Shown: piece after piece, positions 46,784-55,474 of the stretch
Position numbering within the stretch: position 1 is the stretch's first letter
Layout of the letters: each line of letters opens with the position of its first letter
Source of the DNA: Jannaschia rubra
GTDB taxonomy: Bacteria; Pseudomonadota; Alphaproteobacteria; Rhodobacterales; Rhodobacteraceae
NCBI RefSeq assembly: GCF_001403735.1
Contig: NZ_CXPG01000009.1
Coordinates: forward strand, 62,001 to 126,000
Direction: 5' to 3'
Length of the DNA stretch: 64,000 bases
Made by a program: the position numbers and the translations under genes
The notes under the pieces: model-generated
What the model was told of the DNA's origin: nothing
Databases searched by the model: none
The model's input: the letters and a program-made list of their open reading frames with translations, nothing else

Positions 46784-48420
46784 TGCTCGACCTGTGGTAC
46801 AAGAACGCGGTGATCTACTGTCTCGACGTCGAGACCTTCATGGACGCGGACGGCGACGGATCGGGTGACTTTTTGGGGCTGACCGACCGGCTGGACCATC
46901 TGGAGGGGTTGGGGGTGACGTGTCTGTGGCTCAACCCGTTCTATCCGTCGCCGATGCGCGACAACGGTTATGACATCACCGATTTCTACGGTGTCCATCC
47001 CCGGCTCGGCTCGCCCGGCCGCTTCGTCGAGTTCACGAAAGCGGCGGCCGATCGGGGGATGCGGGTGATGGTCGATCTGGTGTGCAACCACACCTCCATC
47101 GACCATCCGTGGTTCAAGTCGGCCCGCGCCTCCCGCGACAGCCCGCATCGCGACTGGTACGTCTGGTCGGAGGAAAAGCCCGAAGACATCACCGAGGGCA
47201 TCATCTTTCCCGGCGTGCAGGAGGCGGTCTGGACGCAGACGGAGGAGACCGGTGCCTGGTACATGCACCGCTTCTATGCGCATCAGGCCGACCTCAACAT
47301 CGCCAACCCGGAGGTCCGTGCCGAGATCCGGCGGATCATGGGATACTGGCTGGAAATGGGGGTCGAGGGGTTCCGCGTCGATGCGGTGCCGTTCCTTATC
47401 GAATACAAGGGCCTGAAGGAGGAGCCGGACCGCGATCCCCTGCTCTTGTTGTCGGAGATGCGCGATTTCCTGTCATGGCGACGGGCGGGCGCGATCCTGC
47501 TGGCGGAGGCCAATGTGGAGCGTGAGACGGTGCCCGAGTATTTCGGCGGCCGTGCCTTCGGCAGCGACGAGCGGATGCACATGGTGTTCGACTTCCCCCT
47601 CAACCAGCGATTGTGGCTGGGGCTGGTGCGCCGTTCGGCGGCGCCCCTGATCGAGGCGCTGCGGTCGCGGCCTGGCACGATGCCCGTCCACGCGCAGTGG
47701 GGCGTGTTCCTGCGAAACCACGATGAGCTGAGCCTCGACAAGCTGAGCGAGGCGGAGCAGAAGGAGGCTTTCGCCGCGCTGGCCCCCGAGGAGGGAATGC
47801 GGATCTATGGCCGCGGCGTGCGGCGGCGGTTGGCACCCATGCTGGACGGCGACCCGGCGCGGCTGGCGCTGGCGCATTCGCTGCTGTTCGCGCTGCCGGG
47901 GACGCCGGTGATGTGGTACGGCGACGAGATCGGAATGGGCGAGGATCTGGACCTGCCCGAGCGCCTGCCCGTGCGCACGCCGATGCAATGGTCCGATGAG
48001 CGCAACGGCGGGTTCAGTCGGACCAAGGGCGATCTGGTGCGCCCCGTGGTCGAGGACGGGCCCCTGGGGTTCCACGAAACCAATGTCGCCGCGCAGCGGG
48101 ACCGGCCCGGCACCCTACTGGAAAGGGTACGTGCGGCGATCCGCGCGCGACGGTCGGCGCCCGAGATCGGCTGGGGCGACTGGACGGTGCTGGACGCGCC
48201 CGACGCGGTGCTGGCGCTGCGCTGCGACTGGCAGGGCGGGGCGGTGGTTACGCTGCACAACCTGAGTGGGGAGGAGGCGGAAATGAGCGTCGAGGCCGAG
48301 GAGCGGCTGATGCCGTTCCTCGCCAGCGTGGACACGGTGGAGCCCGTCCCCCCCGGCGGCACGATCGAGCTGGAACCCAACGGATACCGCTGGTTCCGCG
48401 TCGGTGGAGAGCGGCGATGA
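46783..48420 (+). CDS. GH13 alpha-amylase family enzyme, trehalose-synthase-like
   Basis: 545 residues from the ATG at 46783. The TreS-type N-terminus WYKNAVIYCLDVETFMDADGDGSGDFLGLTDRLDHLEGLG has the usual KNAVIY core. The GH13 catalytic residues are visible: nucleophile near D200 (GFRVDAVP), acid/base near E242 (LLAEANVE), and the transition-state pair near H313/D314 (FLRNHDELSL). The C-terminal beta domain starts after about residue 440. TreS converts maltose and trehalose, but hydrolytic activity is possible. There is no maltokinase fusion. Both ends overlap neighbours by a base or ATGA. Confidence 0.85.
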   Translation: MLDLWYKNAVIYCLDVETFMDADGDGSGDFLGLTDRLDHLEGLGVTCLWLNPFYPSPMRDNGYDITDFYGVHPRLGSPGRFVEFTKAAADRGMRVMVDLVCNHTSIDHPWFKSARASRDSPHRDWYVWSEEKPEDITEGIIFPGVQEAVWTQTEETGAWYMHRFYAHQADLNIANPEVRAEIRRIMGYWLEMGVEGFRVDAVPFLIEYKGLKEEPDRDPLLLLSEMRDFLSWRRAGAILLAEANVERETVPEYFGGRAFGSDERMHMVFDFPLNQRLWLGLVRRSAAPLIEALRSRPGTMPVHAQWGVFLRNHDELSLDKLSEAEQKEAFAALAPEEGMRIYGRGVRRRLAPMLDGDPARLALAHSLLFALPGTPVMWYGDEIGMGEDLDLPERLPVRTPMQWSDERNGGFSRTKGDLVRPVVEDGPLGFHETNVAAQRDRPGTLLERVRAAIRARRSAPEIGWGDWTVLDAPDAVLALRCDWQGGAVVTLHNLSGEEAEMSVEAEERLMPFLASVDTVEPVPPGGTIELEPNGYRWFRVGGERR

Positions 48421-50087
48421 CCGGGGCCGGGCAGGACGTGCCCTGGTGGCAGAAGGCCGTCGGCTATCAGATTTATCCGCGCAGTTTCCAGGACAGCAAC
48501 GGTGATGGAATTGGGGACATTCCGGGGATCATCGCGCGCCTCGACCATCTGGCCGACCTGGGGGTGGGGTTCGTCTGGCTGTCGCCGGTCTATGCCTCGC
48601 CGCAGGTCGACATGGGGTATGACATCTCGGACTATCGCGCGATCGATCCAGCCTATGGCACGCTGGACGACATGGACCGCCTGATCGCCGAGGCGGGCGC
48701 GCGGGGTATCCGCATCGTGATGGACCTCGTGGTGAACCATTGCTCGGACCGGCACGACTGGTTTCTGAAGGCCGTGGCCGACCCCTCGGCGCCGGAGCAC
48801 GACTACTTCATCTGGCGCGATCCCGGCCCCGACGGCGGGCCGCCCACCGATGCGCGGTCGGTCTTCGGCGGACCTGCGTGGACGCTGGTGCCCGAGTTGG
48901 GGCGCTACTATTTCCATCAGTTCGCCCCCGGGCAGCCGGATCTCGACTGGCAGAACCCGGACCTGCGGGCGGCGATCCACGAGATGATGAACTGGTGGCT
49001 GGACCGGGGGATCGGTGGCTTCCGGCTGGACGTGATCGACCTGATCGGCAAGGATCCGGATGCCGGCGTGTTCGCGGAAGGCCCCGACCTGCACCCCTTC
49101 CTGCGCGAGATGCACGACGCCGCCTTCCGTGGCCGCGACACCCTGACCGTGGGCGAGACCTGGAGCGTCACGCCCGAGACGGCGCTGCTCTATTGCGGGC
49201 GGGATCGGGACGAGTTGGACATGGTGTTCCAGTTCGAGCATGTGACCGCCTTTCACCACCCCGAACGCGGCAAGTGGGACCCGCTCCCGTTCGACCTGCC
49301 GGTCTTCAAGCGCACGCTGTTTCGCTGGCAGGAGGCGCTGCGCGACGATGGATGGAACGCGCTGTTCCTGTCGAACCACGACCTGCCGCGGCAGGTGTCG
49401 CGCTATGGCGACGACGGCGAGTGGCGGGTGCGGTCGGCCAAGGCGCTGGCCACCGCGATCCATCTGCTGCGCGGTACGCCCTTCGTCTATCAGGGCGAGG
49501 AGATCGGGATGACCAACACCCGCTTCACCGATCCGGACGAGTTCCGGGACATCGAGGCCATCGGGCATTGGGCCGAGGCGCGGGCGCGGGGCGAGGAGTT
49601 GGAGGATTTCCTGACCGGGGTGAACGCCAACGGACGCGACAACGCGCGCACGCCGATGCAATGGTCCGACGCACCCAATGGCGGCTTCACCACCGGCAGG
49701 CCCTGGATCGGGGTGAACCCGAACCATGCGGAGATCAACGTGGCGGCCGACCGCGCGGACCCGGACGGCGTCGTCGCGCATTATCGCCGGTTGATCGGGT
49801 TGCGCCGCGATCGGCGCATCGTCTCGCATGGGCAGTTCGTGGCCCATGCCGAAGGTCATCCGCAGGTGATGGCCTATGCGCGCGAGTTGGACGGAGAGCG
49901 CCTGTCCGTCGTCGTGAACCTCTGCGCGCAGCCCGTGTCGTTCCGGGTGCCAAAGGGGCTGGAGGTCGAGGGCGAGAGCCTGAGCGCGAACGTCACGCCC
50001 CGGACGCAGGTCCGCGGGACGCTGGACCTTGCGCCCTACGAAGCCTTTGCAGTCATGGGCCCTGGCGGGGAGAGCGGCCCCGGTTGA
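48417..50087 (+). CDS. GH13 alpha-glucosidase (oligo-1,6-glucosidase type)
   Basis: 556 residues. The N-terminus WWQKAVGYQIYPRSFQDSNGDGIGDIPGIIARLDHLADLGV and the QVDMGYDISDYRAIDPAYGTLDD motif are typical of alpha-glucosidases of the MalL/TreC group. The nucleophile is near D205 (GFRLDVIDLIGK), the acid/base near E247 (TVGETWSV) and the third site near H321/D322 (FLSNHDLPRQVSRYG). The V after the nucleophile region fits alpha-1,6/alpha-1,4 glucosidases. It has no signal peptide and is cytoplasmic. It is coupled to the TreS-like gene by ATGA and would hydrolyse imported disaccharides. Confidence 0.9.
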   Translation: MTGAGQDVPWWQKAVGYQIYPRSFQDSNGDGIGDIPGIIARLDHLADLGVGFVWLSPVYASPQVDMGYDISDYRAIDPAYGTLDDMDRLIAEAGARGIRIVMDLVVNHCSDRHDWFLKAVADPSAPEHDYFIWRDPGPDGGPPTDARSVFGGPAWTLVPELGRYYFHQFAPGQPDLDWQNPDLRAAIHEMMNWWLDRGIGGFRLDVIDLIGKDPDAGVFAEGPDLHPFLREMHDAAFRGRDTLTVGETWSVTPETALLYCGRDRDELDMVFQFEHVTAFHHPERGKWDPLPFDLPVFKRTLFRWQEALRDDGWNALFLSNHDLPRQVSRYGDDGEWRVRSAKALATAIHLLRGTPFVYQGEEIGMTNTRFTDPDEFRDIEAIGHWAEARARGEELEDFLTGVNANGRDNARTPMQWSDAPNGGFTTGRPWIGVNPNHAEINVAADRADPDGVVAHYRRLIGLRRDRRIVSHGQFVAHAEGHPQVMAYARELDGERLSVVVNLCAQPVSFRVPKGLEVEGESLSANVTPRTQVRGTLDLAPYEAFAVMGPGGESGPG

Positions 50088-50097
50088 GCGGGGCCGC
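50074..50097. terminator. Hairpin between convergent glucosidase and nuclease genes
   Basis: GCGGCCCC at 50074-50081 and GGGGCCGC at 50090-50097 with an 8-base loop that holds the glucosidase stop codon. There is no T-run on either side, so it could be a weak bidirectional terminator. Confidence 0.5.
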
Positions 50098-50110
50098 CAT
50101 CTTCGGCACG

Positions 50111-53100
50111 TCAGACGAAGACGAAGCCATCCGTCTGTGATGGCGTCAGCGTCAGGCCGATCAGTAGCGGGTCGTGGTCGGAGGCTGCAAAGGGGGTCGT
50201 CGGGTCGAAGAAGCCCGCATCGGTGAACCGGCTGTCGTAGGACAGAAGGTCCGGTTCGGGCGAGTTGATGTGCCACTCGGCCACCCCGGTCACCTGACCC
50301 GCCAGAGAGTCCGTCGCCATCGCCTGATCGAGAGCGCCGCGCTGGCCGTCGAAGACGAAGCTGAAGGCGTCGGCCGCGCCCACGAACCGCTCCAGCAGGT
50401 TGACGTAGCCCGCCGCCTCGATTGCCTGCACCGGGTCTTCCTGGCTGTAGGCGTTGAGGTCGCCGATGATGAGGACGTCCGGGTCGCCCGTGCCCAGCGG
50501 GTCGGTGGCGAGCCAGGCGGTCAGCTGCTTTGCCGCCTGCGTGCGCGCGAGGTTCCAGTTGCCCTGACCGTCGCCCTGATCGGCGTTCGGGTCGCCCGCG
50601 TCCACCCCGCTCGGGCCCTTCGACTTGAAGTGGTTGCTGGCCACGGTGACGACGCCGCCGTTCGCATCCTCGAAGGCGCCGACCACGGCGGGGCGGTTGA
50701 GCTGCCGGTCGGCCACGTCGAAGGCGAAGGTGTCCGCGGCGATCAGCGACACCGCATCCATCTTGTAGATCAGCCCGGTGGTGATCGCATCGGTGCCGAT
50801 CATGCCACCGTCGTCGGTCGGATCGACCACGGCATAGACCTCCGCCCCGAGCCGGGCGTTCAGCGCCGCGACCAGCGCGCCAATGGCCGAGCCTTCGCCG
50901 AAGCCGTTGTTCTCGACCTCCTGCAGGCCCACGATGTCGGCGTCCATCTCGACCAGCGCGTTGACCAGCTTCGTGGTCTGGCGCGCCAGATCGCCTTCGG
51001 TGGCGGCGCCGCGTTCGCCCAGCGTGGTGAAGTAGTTGAGAGCGTTGAAGCTCGCCACCGTCAGGTCGCCGCCCACGTCGGGCGCATCGGCGTCGCGTGC
51101 ACCCGCGTTGGTGGCAGGGTCGATGGAGAGGGTTCCGGTCGGGATCACCTGATAGGCGCCGAAGGCATAGGCCAGCACGCCCTCGATGGGCGCGTCGATC
51201 TGGGCGCCGATGCGGGGAGCGGGGTTGCCCAGCGACAGGTCGTCGCCTGCCGACAGCACGCCGTCGCCGTCGTCGCCGGCCGTGTCGTTGGCGATGTAGC
51301 CGAAGCTGTCGGGGTTCTGCCCGCCGACGCCATCCTCGATCAGCAGGCGGTTGGCCGCGTTTCGCGCCATGAGCGCGTCGATCTCGGCAGCCTGGGTCTG
51401 CGCGTCGAAGATCTGCGTGGGCTGGATCTGCTCGCCCGCGCTGACGGTGATCTGGCCGAAGCGGTCGAAGTTGAAGTTCTCGATGATCGTGAGCGGCGCG
51501 CCCTCGGCCGTGACCGAGACGCGCATCCCCTCGACCGACTCGAGGTCGAACTCGGTCGCGAACGGCAGAACCAGGTCGGCGGCCGTGGGCAGGGCGGCGG
51601 TGCCCATGGTGCGGGTCGCGCTGGCGGCGATCTGGGTGAAGCCGAAGAACTCCTCCACCGTGCCTTCGGCATAGACGACATCGCCCACGGTCACGCCGGG
51701 GGTGTCGCCGGTGAAGACGAAGATGCCTTCGGAGGTGGCCGCGTTGCCGTCGGCGTCGGCGTCCTCCTCCTGCAGATAGAAGCCGTTGCCGACCGTGGCC
51801 GTCACCACCGCCGTCACCGACACGAACCGGTCGATCAGCGCGGCCACCGCGCCGTCGCCCTGCACCTCGCTGATGAGGGCGGCCTGCGCCTCGCCGGGGT
51901 CGACGGGGCCGCTGTCGTTGGCCGCGCCCCGAGTGGCCTCCACCGGTCCGGTCCAGGTGCCGTCGGCCTGCCGCTGCAGCGACTGGCCGACTTCGGTTCC
52001 GCTGCCTTCGGCGACGCCGATGTCGCTCGATGTCAGTCCCGTCGCCGGCCCGTCGGTCGCGGTGAGCACGCCCTCGTAGGACAGGAACTCCGCCACGGTC
52101 CCGTCGGGCGTGACCAAGGCGATGCCGTCGGGCGCGCCGTTCTGAAGGCCCACCGCGTCGAAATCCGCCACCCCGGCGTCGCCGATCGTGCCCGACAGGG
52201 CGATGGTATCGTAGACCGTGCCGTTGCTGCCGTTGTAGAGGACGAGGCTCCACCCCGTCAGCTCGGTTCCTGGCGCGCCCGCGACCTCGATGAACTCGCC
52301 GGTGTCGGCGCCCGCGTTGTCATAGTGGATTTCGTTGATGACCACGGCGGGCCCCTCGGCCACGTCGGTCACGGCGACGGAGACGTCCTGGCTGTCGGAC
52401 AGACCGCCCGCGTCGGTGGCCGTGACGGTGACGTCATAGATGTTGTCACCGTCCGCATCGGTTGGAGCCTCGAAATCGGGGGCGTCGATGAAGCGCAGCG
52501 TGCCGTCCCCGCCGATGGTGAACAGACCCGCATCCGCGCCCGAGAGGGCGAAGGCGAACGTATCGCCCGCATCGGGGTCCGAAACCTGCGCCATCGCGAC
52601 GGCGGTCTCGCCCTCGGCCACCTCGGCGGATTGCGCCACCGTCAGGATCGGCGCGTCGTTCACGCCCGCGACGGTCAGCGTCACCTGCGCCTCGGACGTC
52701 GATCCGTTCCCGTCGCTGACGGTATAGCGCAGCGTCGTCTGGGCGGTCTGCCCTTCGGCCAGCGCGTCGAGGGCGCCGCCCGCATCATAGACGATCTGTC
52801 CGTCGACCAGCCGCGCCGTGCCGATGAGGTCGGTGGTGTCGATGCTGACGATCCGCAGCGCATCGCCGTCGAAGTCGAAATCGTTGTCCAGAAGGCCGGA
52901 CAGGGCCGTCTGACCCGCCGCCGACACGTCGGCGGCATCGTCCGCCGCGCGGACGGCGTTGTTGCCCCCGGTCAGGTCGGCGACATAGCCGTCGCCGAAG
53001 ACCAGACGCTCGATCCCCCAGAGGCGGTCGACGTCGCTCGCGTCGCGCAGGTTCTCGACCCGGAACTTGCCGCGCCCCCCGCTGACGGCATAGTCGGTCA

Positions 53101-53329
53101 CGCCGCCGCCCAGCAGGGCGGTGTCGAAGCCCGCGCCGCCGAACAGGCGATCGCGCCCGGCGCCGCCCGACAGGACATCGTCGCCCCAGCCGCCGAACAG
53201 GGTGTCGCGTCCGGCCCCGCCCGACAGGGTATCGTTGCCGAAGAGACCCAGCAGGACGTCCCGCCCCCGCCCCCCCGTCAGAATGTCATCGCCGAACGTG
53301 CCAATGCGGAACCGGGGAAACGAAGTCAT
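50111..53329 (-). CDS. ExeM/NucH-family extracellular nuclease with N-terminal RTX repeats
   Basis: 1072 residues. No Sec signal is seen. Residues about 11-70 are RTX nonapeptide repeats (GGAGRDTLFGG type). A VCBS/cadherin-like region follows (about 127-325; SGLLDNDFDFDGDALRIVSID and DADGDNIYDVTVTATDAGG), then a lamin-tail-like domain starting INEIHYDNAGADTGEFIEV, an OB-like part, and a C-terminal endonuclease/exonuclease/phosphatase domain: SFNALNYFTT, DIVGLQEVENNG, ASNHFKSKG, IIGDLNAYSQEDP and ASDHDPLLIGL (catalytic residues). It is likely secreted by a type I system and degrades extracellular DNA. No ABC exporter is adjacent. Confidence 0.88.
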   Translation of the reverse strand: MTSFPRFRIGTFGDDILTGGRGRDVLLGLFGNDTLSGGAGRDTLFGGWGDDVLSGGAGRDRLFGGAGFDTALLGGGVTDYAVSGGRGKFRVENLRDASDVDRLWGIERLVFGDGYVADLTGGNNAVRAADDAADVSAAGQTALSGLLDNDFDFDGDALRIVSIDTTDLIGTARLVDGQIVYDAGGALDALAEGQTAQTTLRYTVSDGNGSTSEAQVTLTVAGVNDAPILTVAQSAEVAEGETAVAMAQVSDPDAGDTFAFALSGADAGLFTIGGDGTLRFIDAPDFEAPTDADGDNIYDVTVTATDAGGLSDSQDVSVAVTDVAEGPAVVINEIHYDNAGADTGEFIEVAGAPGTELTGWSLVLYNGSNGTVYDTIALSGTIGDAGVADFDAVGLQNGAPDGIALVTPDGTVAEFLSYEGVLTATDGPATGLTSSDIGVAEGSGTEVGQSLQRQADGTWTGPVEATRGAANDSGPVDPGEAQAALISEVQGDGAVAALIDRFVSVTAVVTATVGNGFYLQEEDADADGNAATSEGIFVFTGDTPGVTVGDVVYAEGTVEEFFGFTQIAASATRTMGTAALPTAADLVLPFATEFDLESVEGMRVSVTAEGAPLTIIENFNFDRFGQITVSAGEQIQPTQIFDAQTQAAEIDALMARNAANRLLIEDGVGGQNPDSFGYIANDTAGDDGDGVLSAGDDLSLGNPAPRIGAQIDAPIEGVLAYAFGAYQVIPTGTLSIDPATNAGARDADAPDVGGDLTVASFNALNYFTTLGERGAATEGDLARQTTKLVNALVEMDADIVGLQEVENNGFGEGSAIGALVAALNARLGAEVYAVVDPTDDGGMIGTDAITTGLIYKMDAVSLIAADTFAFDVADRQLNRPAVVGAFEDANGGVVTVASNHFKSKGPSGVDAGDPNADQGDGQGNWNLARTQAAKQLTAWLATDPLGTGDPDVLIIGDLNAYSQEDPVQAIEAAGYVNLLERFVGAADAFSFVFDGQRGALDQAMATDSLAGQVTGVAEWHINSPEPDLLSYDSRFTDAGFFDPTTPFAASDHDPLLIGLTLTPSQTDGFVFV
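53120..53299 (-). repeat. RTX repeat-coding region
   Basis: Six or so tandem units encoding GxGxDxLxGG-type nonapeptides, visible as the repeated CCGCCCGACAG(A/G) pattern on the plus strand. It encodes the calcium-binding beta-roll at the N-terminus of the nuclease. Confidence 0.8.
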
Positions 53330-53424
53330 CTGTCACCTGTCCTGAAAGCTAGGTTGGAGTGTCCGGGACAGTTGCGGACCTGTCAGATGCGATTGCAAAC
53401 ATTTTCTGACATCGGCCCGGAAGA

Positions 53425-54177
53425 CTAGGCGAGTTCGATCCAGAGCATGACGAGGGCCATGCCCACCATCATCAGGTTCTCGGTCAGGGACACGAAGCCC
53501 AGCGGCACGTTGCTGTCGCCGCCCACGCAGGCGCATTTGAGTTCGCGCTTGTCGACGTAGACGGCCTTGAACACCGAGACCGCCCCCACCGTCCCGATGA
53601 ACAGGGCGGAGGGGATGGAGAGCCAGGGCAAAAGCATGGCCGTCATCAGGAGGCCCGCGCCCGTTTCGATGAAGGGGTAGGCATAGGCATAACGGACCCA
53701 GCGTTTTGCCAGCAGGTCGTAGTTGAGAAACATCGTCGAGAACGACTCGATGTCCTTGAGCTTCTGGAGGCCGAGCAGGACCATGGAGATGGAGATGAAC
53801 CATCCAAGCGTCCGCCAGGCGAATATCGTGGGCAGCGTTAGCCAGGCGACGGCGAGCGCCAGCAGGGCGGCGACGGAGAACAGGGCGATGATGGGCTGAT
53901 AGGACGTGTCGCCCGCCTCAGGATCCGCCTTGCCGAAATGGACCCGCAGATCGTCGTATCCGCCGATACGCTCGCCGTCGATGAAGGTCTGCGGCGTGGT
54001 GTCGACACCCTGCCTCTCCATGAAGGCTTCGGTCTCCTCGCGGGTCGTCAGGGGGTGATCCTCGACCTCGAACCCCTCACGCTCAAGCAGATCCTTCGAC
54101 TTCAGTCCGAAGGGACAGATGTGGTCGGGCATCGTCATCCGGTAGAGTTTCGCGGTTCTCGTGGTGTCGCGTGGCAT
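53425..54177 (-). CDS. Glutaredoxin-like domain fused to MauE/DoxX-like membrane protein
   Basis: 250 residues from the ATG at 54177. The first 85 residues are a glutaredoxin fold with a single active cysteine (TAKLYRMTMPDHICPFGLKSKDLLEREGFEVEDHPLTT, TPQTFIDGERIGGYDDL). It is followed by four or five membrane helices of MauE/DoxX type (IIALFSVAALLALAVAWL, WFISISMVLLGLQKL, FIETGAGLLMTAMLL) and a CACVGG motif (ELKCACVGGDSNVPLG). It probably moves thiols or electrons across the membrane. It ends the copper operon, 11 bases after the DUF305 gene. Confidence 0.82.
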   Translation of the reverse strand: MPRDTTRTAKLYRMTMPDHICPFGLKSKDLLEREGFEVEDHPLTTREETEAFMERQGVDTTPQTFIDGERIGGYDDLRVHFGKADPEAGDTSYQPIIALFSVAALLALAVAWLTLPTIFAWRTLGWFISISMVLLGLQKLKDIESFSTMFLNYDLLAKRWVRYAYAYPFIETGAGLLMTAMLLPWLSIPSALFIGTVGAVSVFKAVYVDKRELKCACVGGDSNVPLGFVSLTENLMMVGMALVMLWIELA

Positions 54178-54188
54178 CGCGCCCTCCC

Positions 54189-55034
54189 TCAGGTGCAAGT
54201 CCAGTAACCGTCGAAGCCGACCCGGAACGGCGGTTCGGTCGTCAGATCGAAGATCAGGTCGGCGCCTTCGCCATCGTCCGTCTCGGGCGGGGTGAGCGTC
54301 AAGCGGATGCCTTCGGCGGCAAAGGTCGGAACGTCGCCATCGAGCAGGATCAGCGAGCCCGAGACCTTGGCCACGCCGCGTCCGTCCGCCGTGGCGAGGA
54401 TCGGGTCGGCATCGACGGCGCGGGTGAAGCGGCAGGTGGCTTGCGTGCCGAGCGCGCGGGCGATCTCGGCCTCGGTCATGGGGTCGGGCCGGATGCCGGC
54501 GATGACGGGCGTGGCCAGCGCCTCGGCCAGCGTCTCGACCGGCGTCTCGCCGTCCGTGCGGCCAAGGGGGGTGTCGGCACCTGCTTCGCCATTGCGAGCG
54601 ATGTCCTCCAGCAGCCAGCGCATCTCGGAGATTTCGCGATCCTGCGCCAGCACGATCTCCTCGGCCAGCTTGGCCACGCGGGGGTCGCTGATATCGGCGC
54701 GCCGCGACGTCAGGATCGCGATGGAATGGTGCGGGATCATTGCCTTCATCCAGGATCGGTCCTCGACCAGGGCCTGCGTGCGGAAGAGGGTCAGCGCGGC
54801 GACGAAGACGACGGCGCTGCCTAGGAAAATGGCGATGTTGATGCGCTTGTCGGAATACATTCCCAGCATGTAGGCCAGCATGATGACGGCCATCATGGCA
54901 CCCATCCAGAACGCCATGTAGACGCGGCTTTCGCTGAAGTAGAGATGCTCCCAGGCGTAGGAATTTGCGTACATCAGGCCGTACATCACGACCGTGGACG
55001 TGCCGATCATCGCGAAAAAGCGCCAGTATGACAT
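54189..55034 (-). CDS. DUF305-family membrane protein
   Basis: 281 residues from the ATG at 55034. It has three membrane helices at the N-terminus (FFAMIGTSTVVMYGLMYANSY, AFWMGAMMAVIMLAYMLGMY, INIAIFLGSAVVFVAALTLF). The DUF305 core follows, with metal-ligand-like residues SWMKAMIPHHSIAILTSRRADISDPRVAKLAEEIVLAQDREISEMRWLL. Then come about 110 residues of beta-rich sequence with two cysteines. DUF305 proteins occur near copper genes and the HH-M pattern suits metal binding; function not proven. It is 56 bases after cueR. Confidence 0.82.
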   Translation of the reverse strand: MSYWRFFAMIGTSTVVMYGLMYANSYAWEHLYFSESRVYMAFWMGAMMAVIMLAYMLGMYSDKRINIAIFLGSAVVFVAALTLFRTQALVEDRSWMKAMIPHHSIAILTSRRADISDPRVAKLAEEIVLAQDREISEMRWLLEDIARNGEAGADTPLGRTDGETPVETLAEALATPVIAGIRPDPMTEAEIARALGTQATCRFTRAVDADPILATADGRGVAKVSGSLILLDGDVPTFAAEGIRLTLTPPETDDGEGADLIFDLTTEPPFRVGFDGYWTCT

Positions 55035-55090
55035 AGGGTTTCTCCTGCTGCTTCGACAGGAGAACAACGTTCCAGCGCGGGCGGGTTCCG

Positions 55091-55474
55091 TCAGGCCTGG
55101 AGGGATTTCAGGATCGGACAGTCCGGGCGGTCGTCGCCGCGGCAATGATCGACCAAATCGGCCAGCGTCTCGCGCATGTCGCGCAGATCGGCGATCTTCG
55201 CGTCGATCTCAGCCAGGTGGTCCGCGGCGATGCGCTTGACCTCGGCCGAGGCGCGCGCCTCGTCCTCCCAGAGGGCGAGCAGGGCCCGGCAGTCCTCGAT
55301 CCCGAAGCCGAGGGCGCGGGCGCGACCAAGAAACGTCAGCTTGTGGACGTCGCTCTCGCGAAACACGCGGTAGCCGTTCGCCTCCCGCTGCGGTCGGACG
55401 AGGCCGATGTTCTCGTAGTAGCGGATCGTCTTGGGCGGGACGCCCGAACGTTCGGCGGCGGCGGAGATGTTCAT
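55091..55474 (-). CDS. cueR: CueR, Cu(I)-responsive MerR-family regulator
   Basis: 127 residues. The MerR winged helix (MNISAAAERSGVPPKTIRYYENIGLVRPQREANGYRVFRESDVHKLTFLGRARALGFGIEDCRALL), a dimerisation helix, and the metal loop C-x7-C (HCRGDDRPDCPIL), whose spacing marks Cu(I)/Ag(I) sensors, are all present. It is co-transcribed after copA (ATGA overlap), so it is autoregulated from the copA promoter, where a matching operator is present. It activates that promoter when copper is bound. Confidence 0.95.
   Translation of the reverse strand: MNISAAAERSGVPPKTIRYYENIGLVRPQREANGYRVFRESDVHKLTFLGRARALGFGIEDCRALLALWEDEARASAEVKRIAADHLAEIDAKIADLRDMRETLADLVDHCRGDDRPDCPILKSLQA

Noticed and set aside
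53120-53299. Tandem repeats considered as a CRISPR-like array
   Set aside because: The units are coding RTX nonapeptides in frame with the nuclease, without unique spacers.
50174-53428. 1084-codon plus-strand open frame antisense to the nuclease
   Set aside because: It is repetitive in composition and antisense to a gene with recognisable domains; no start or family similarity.
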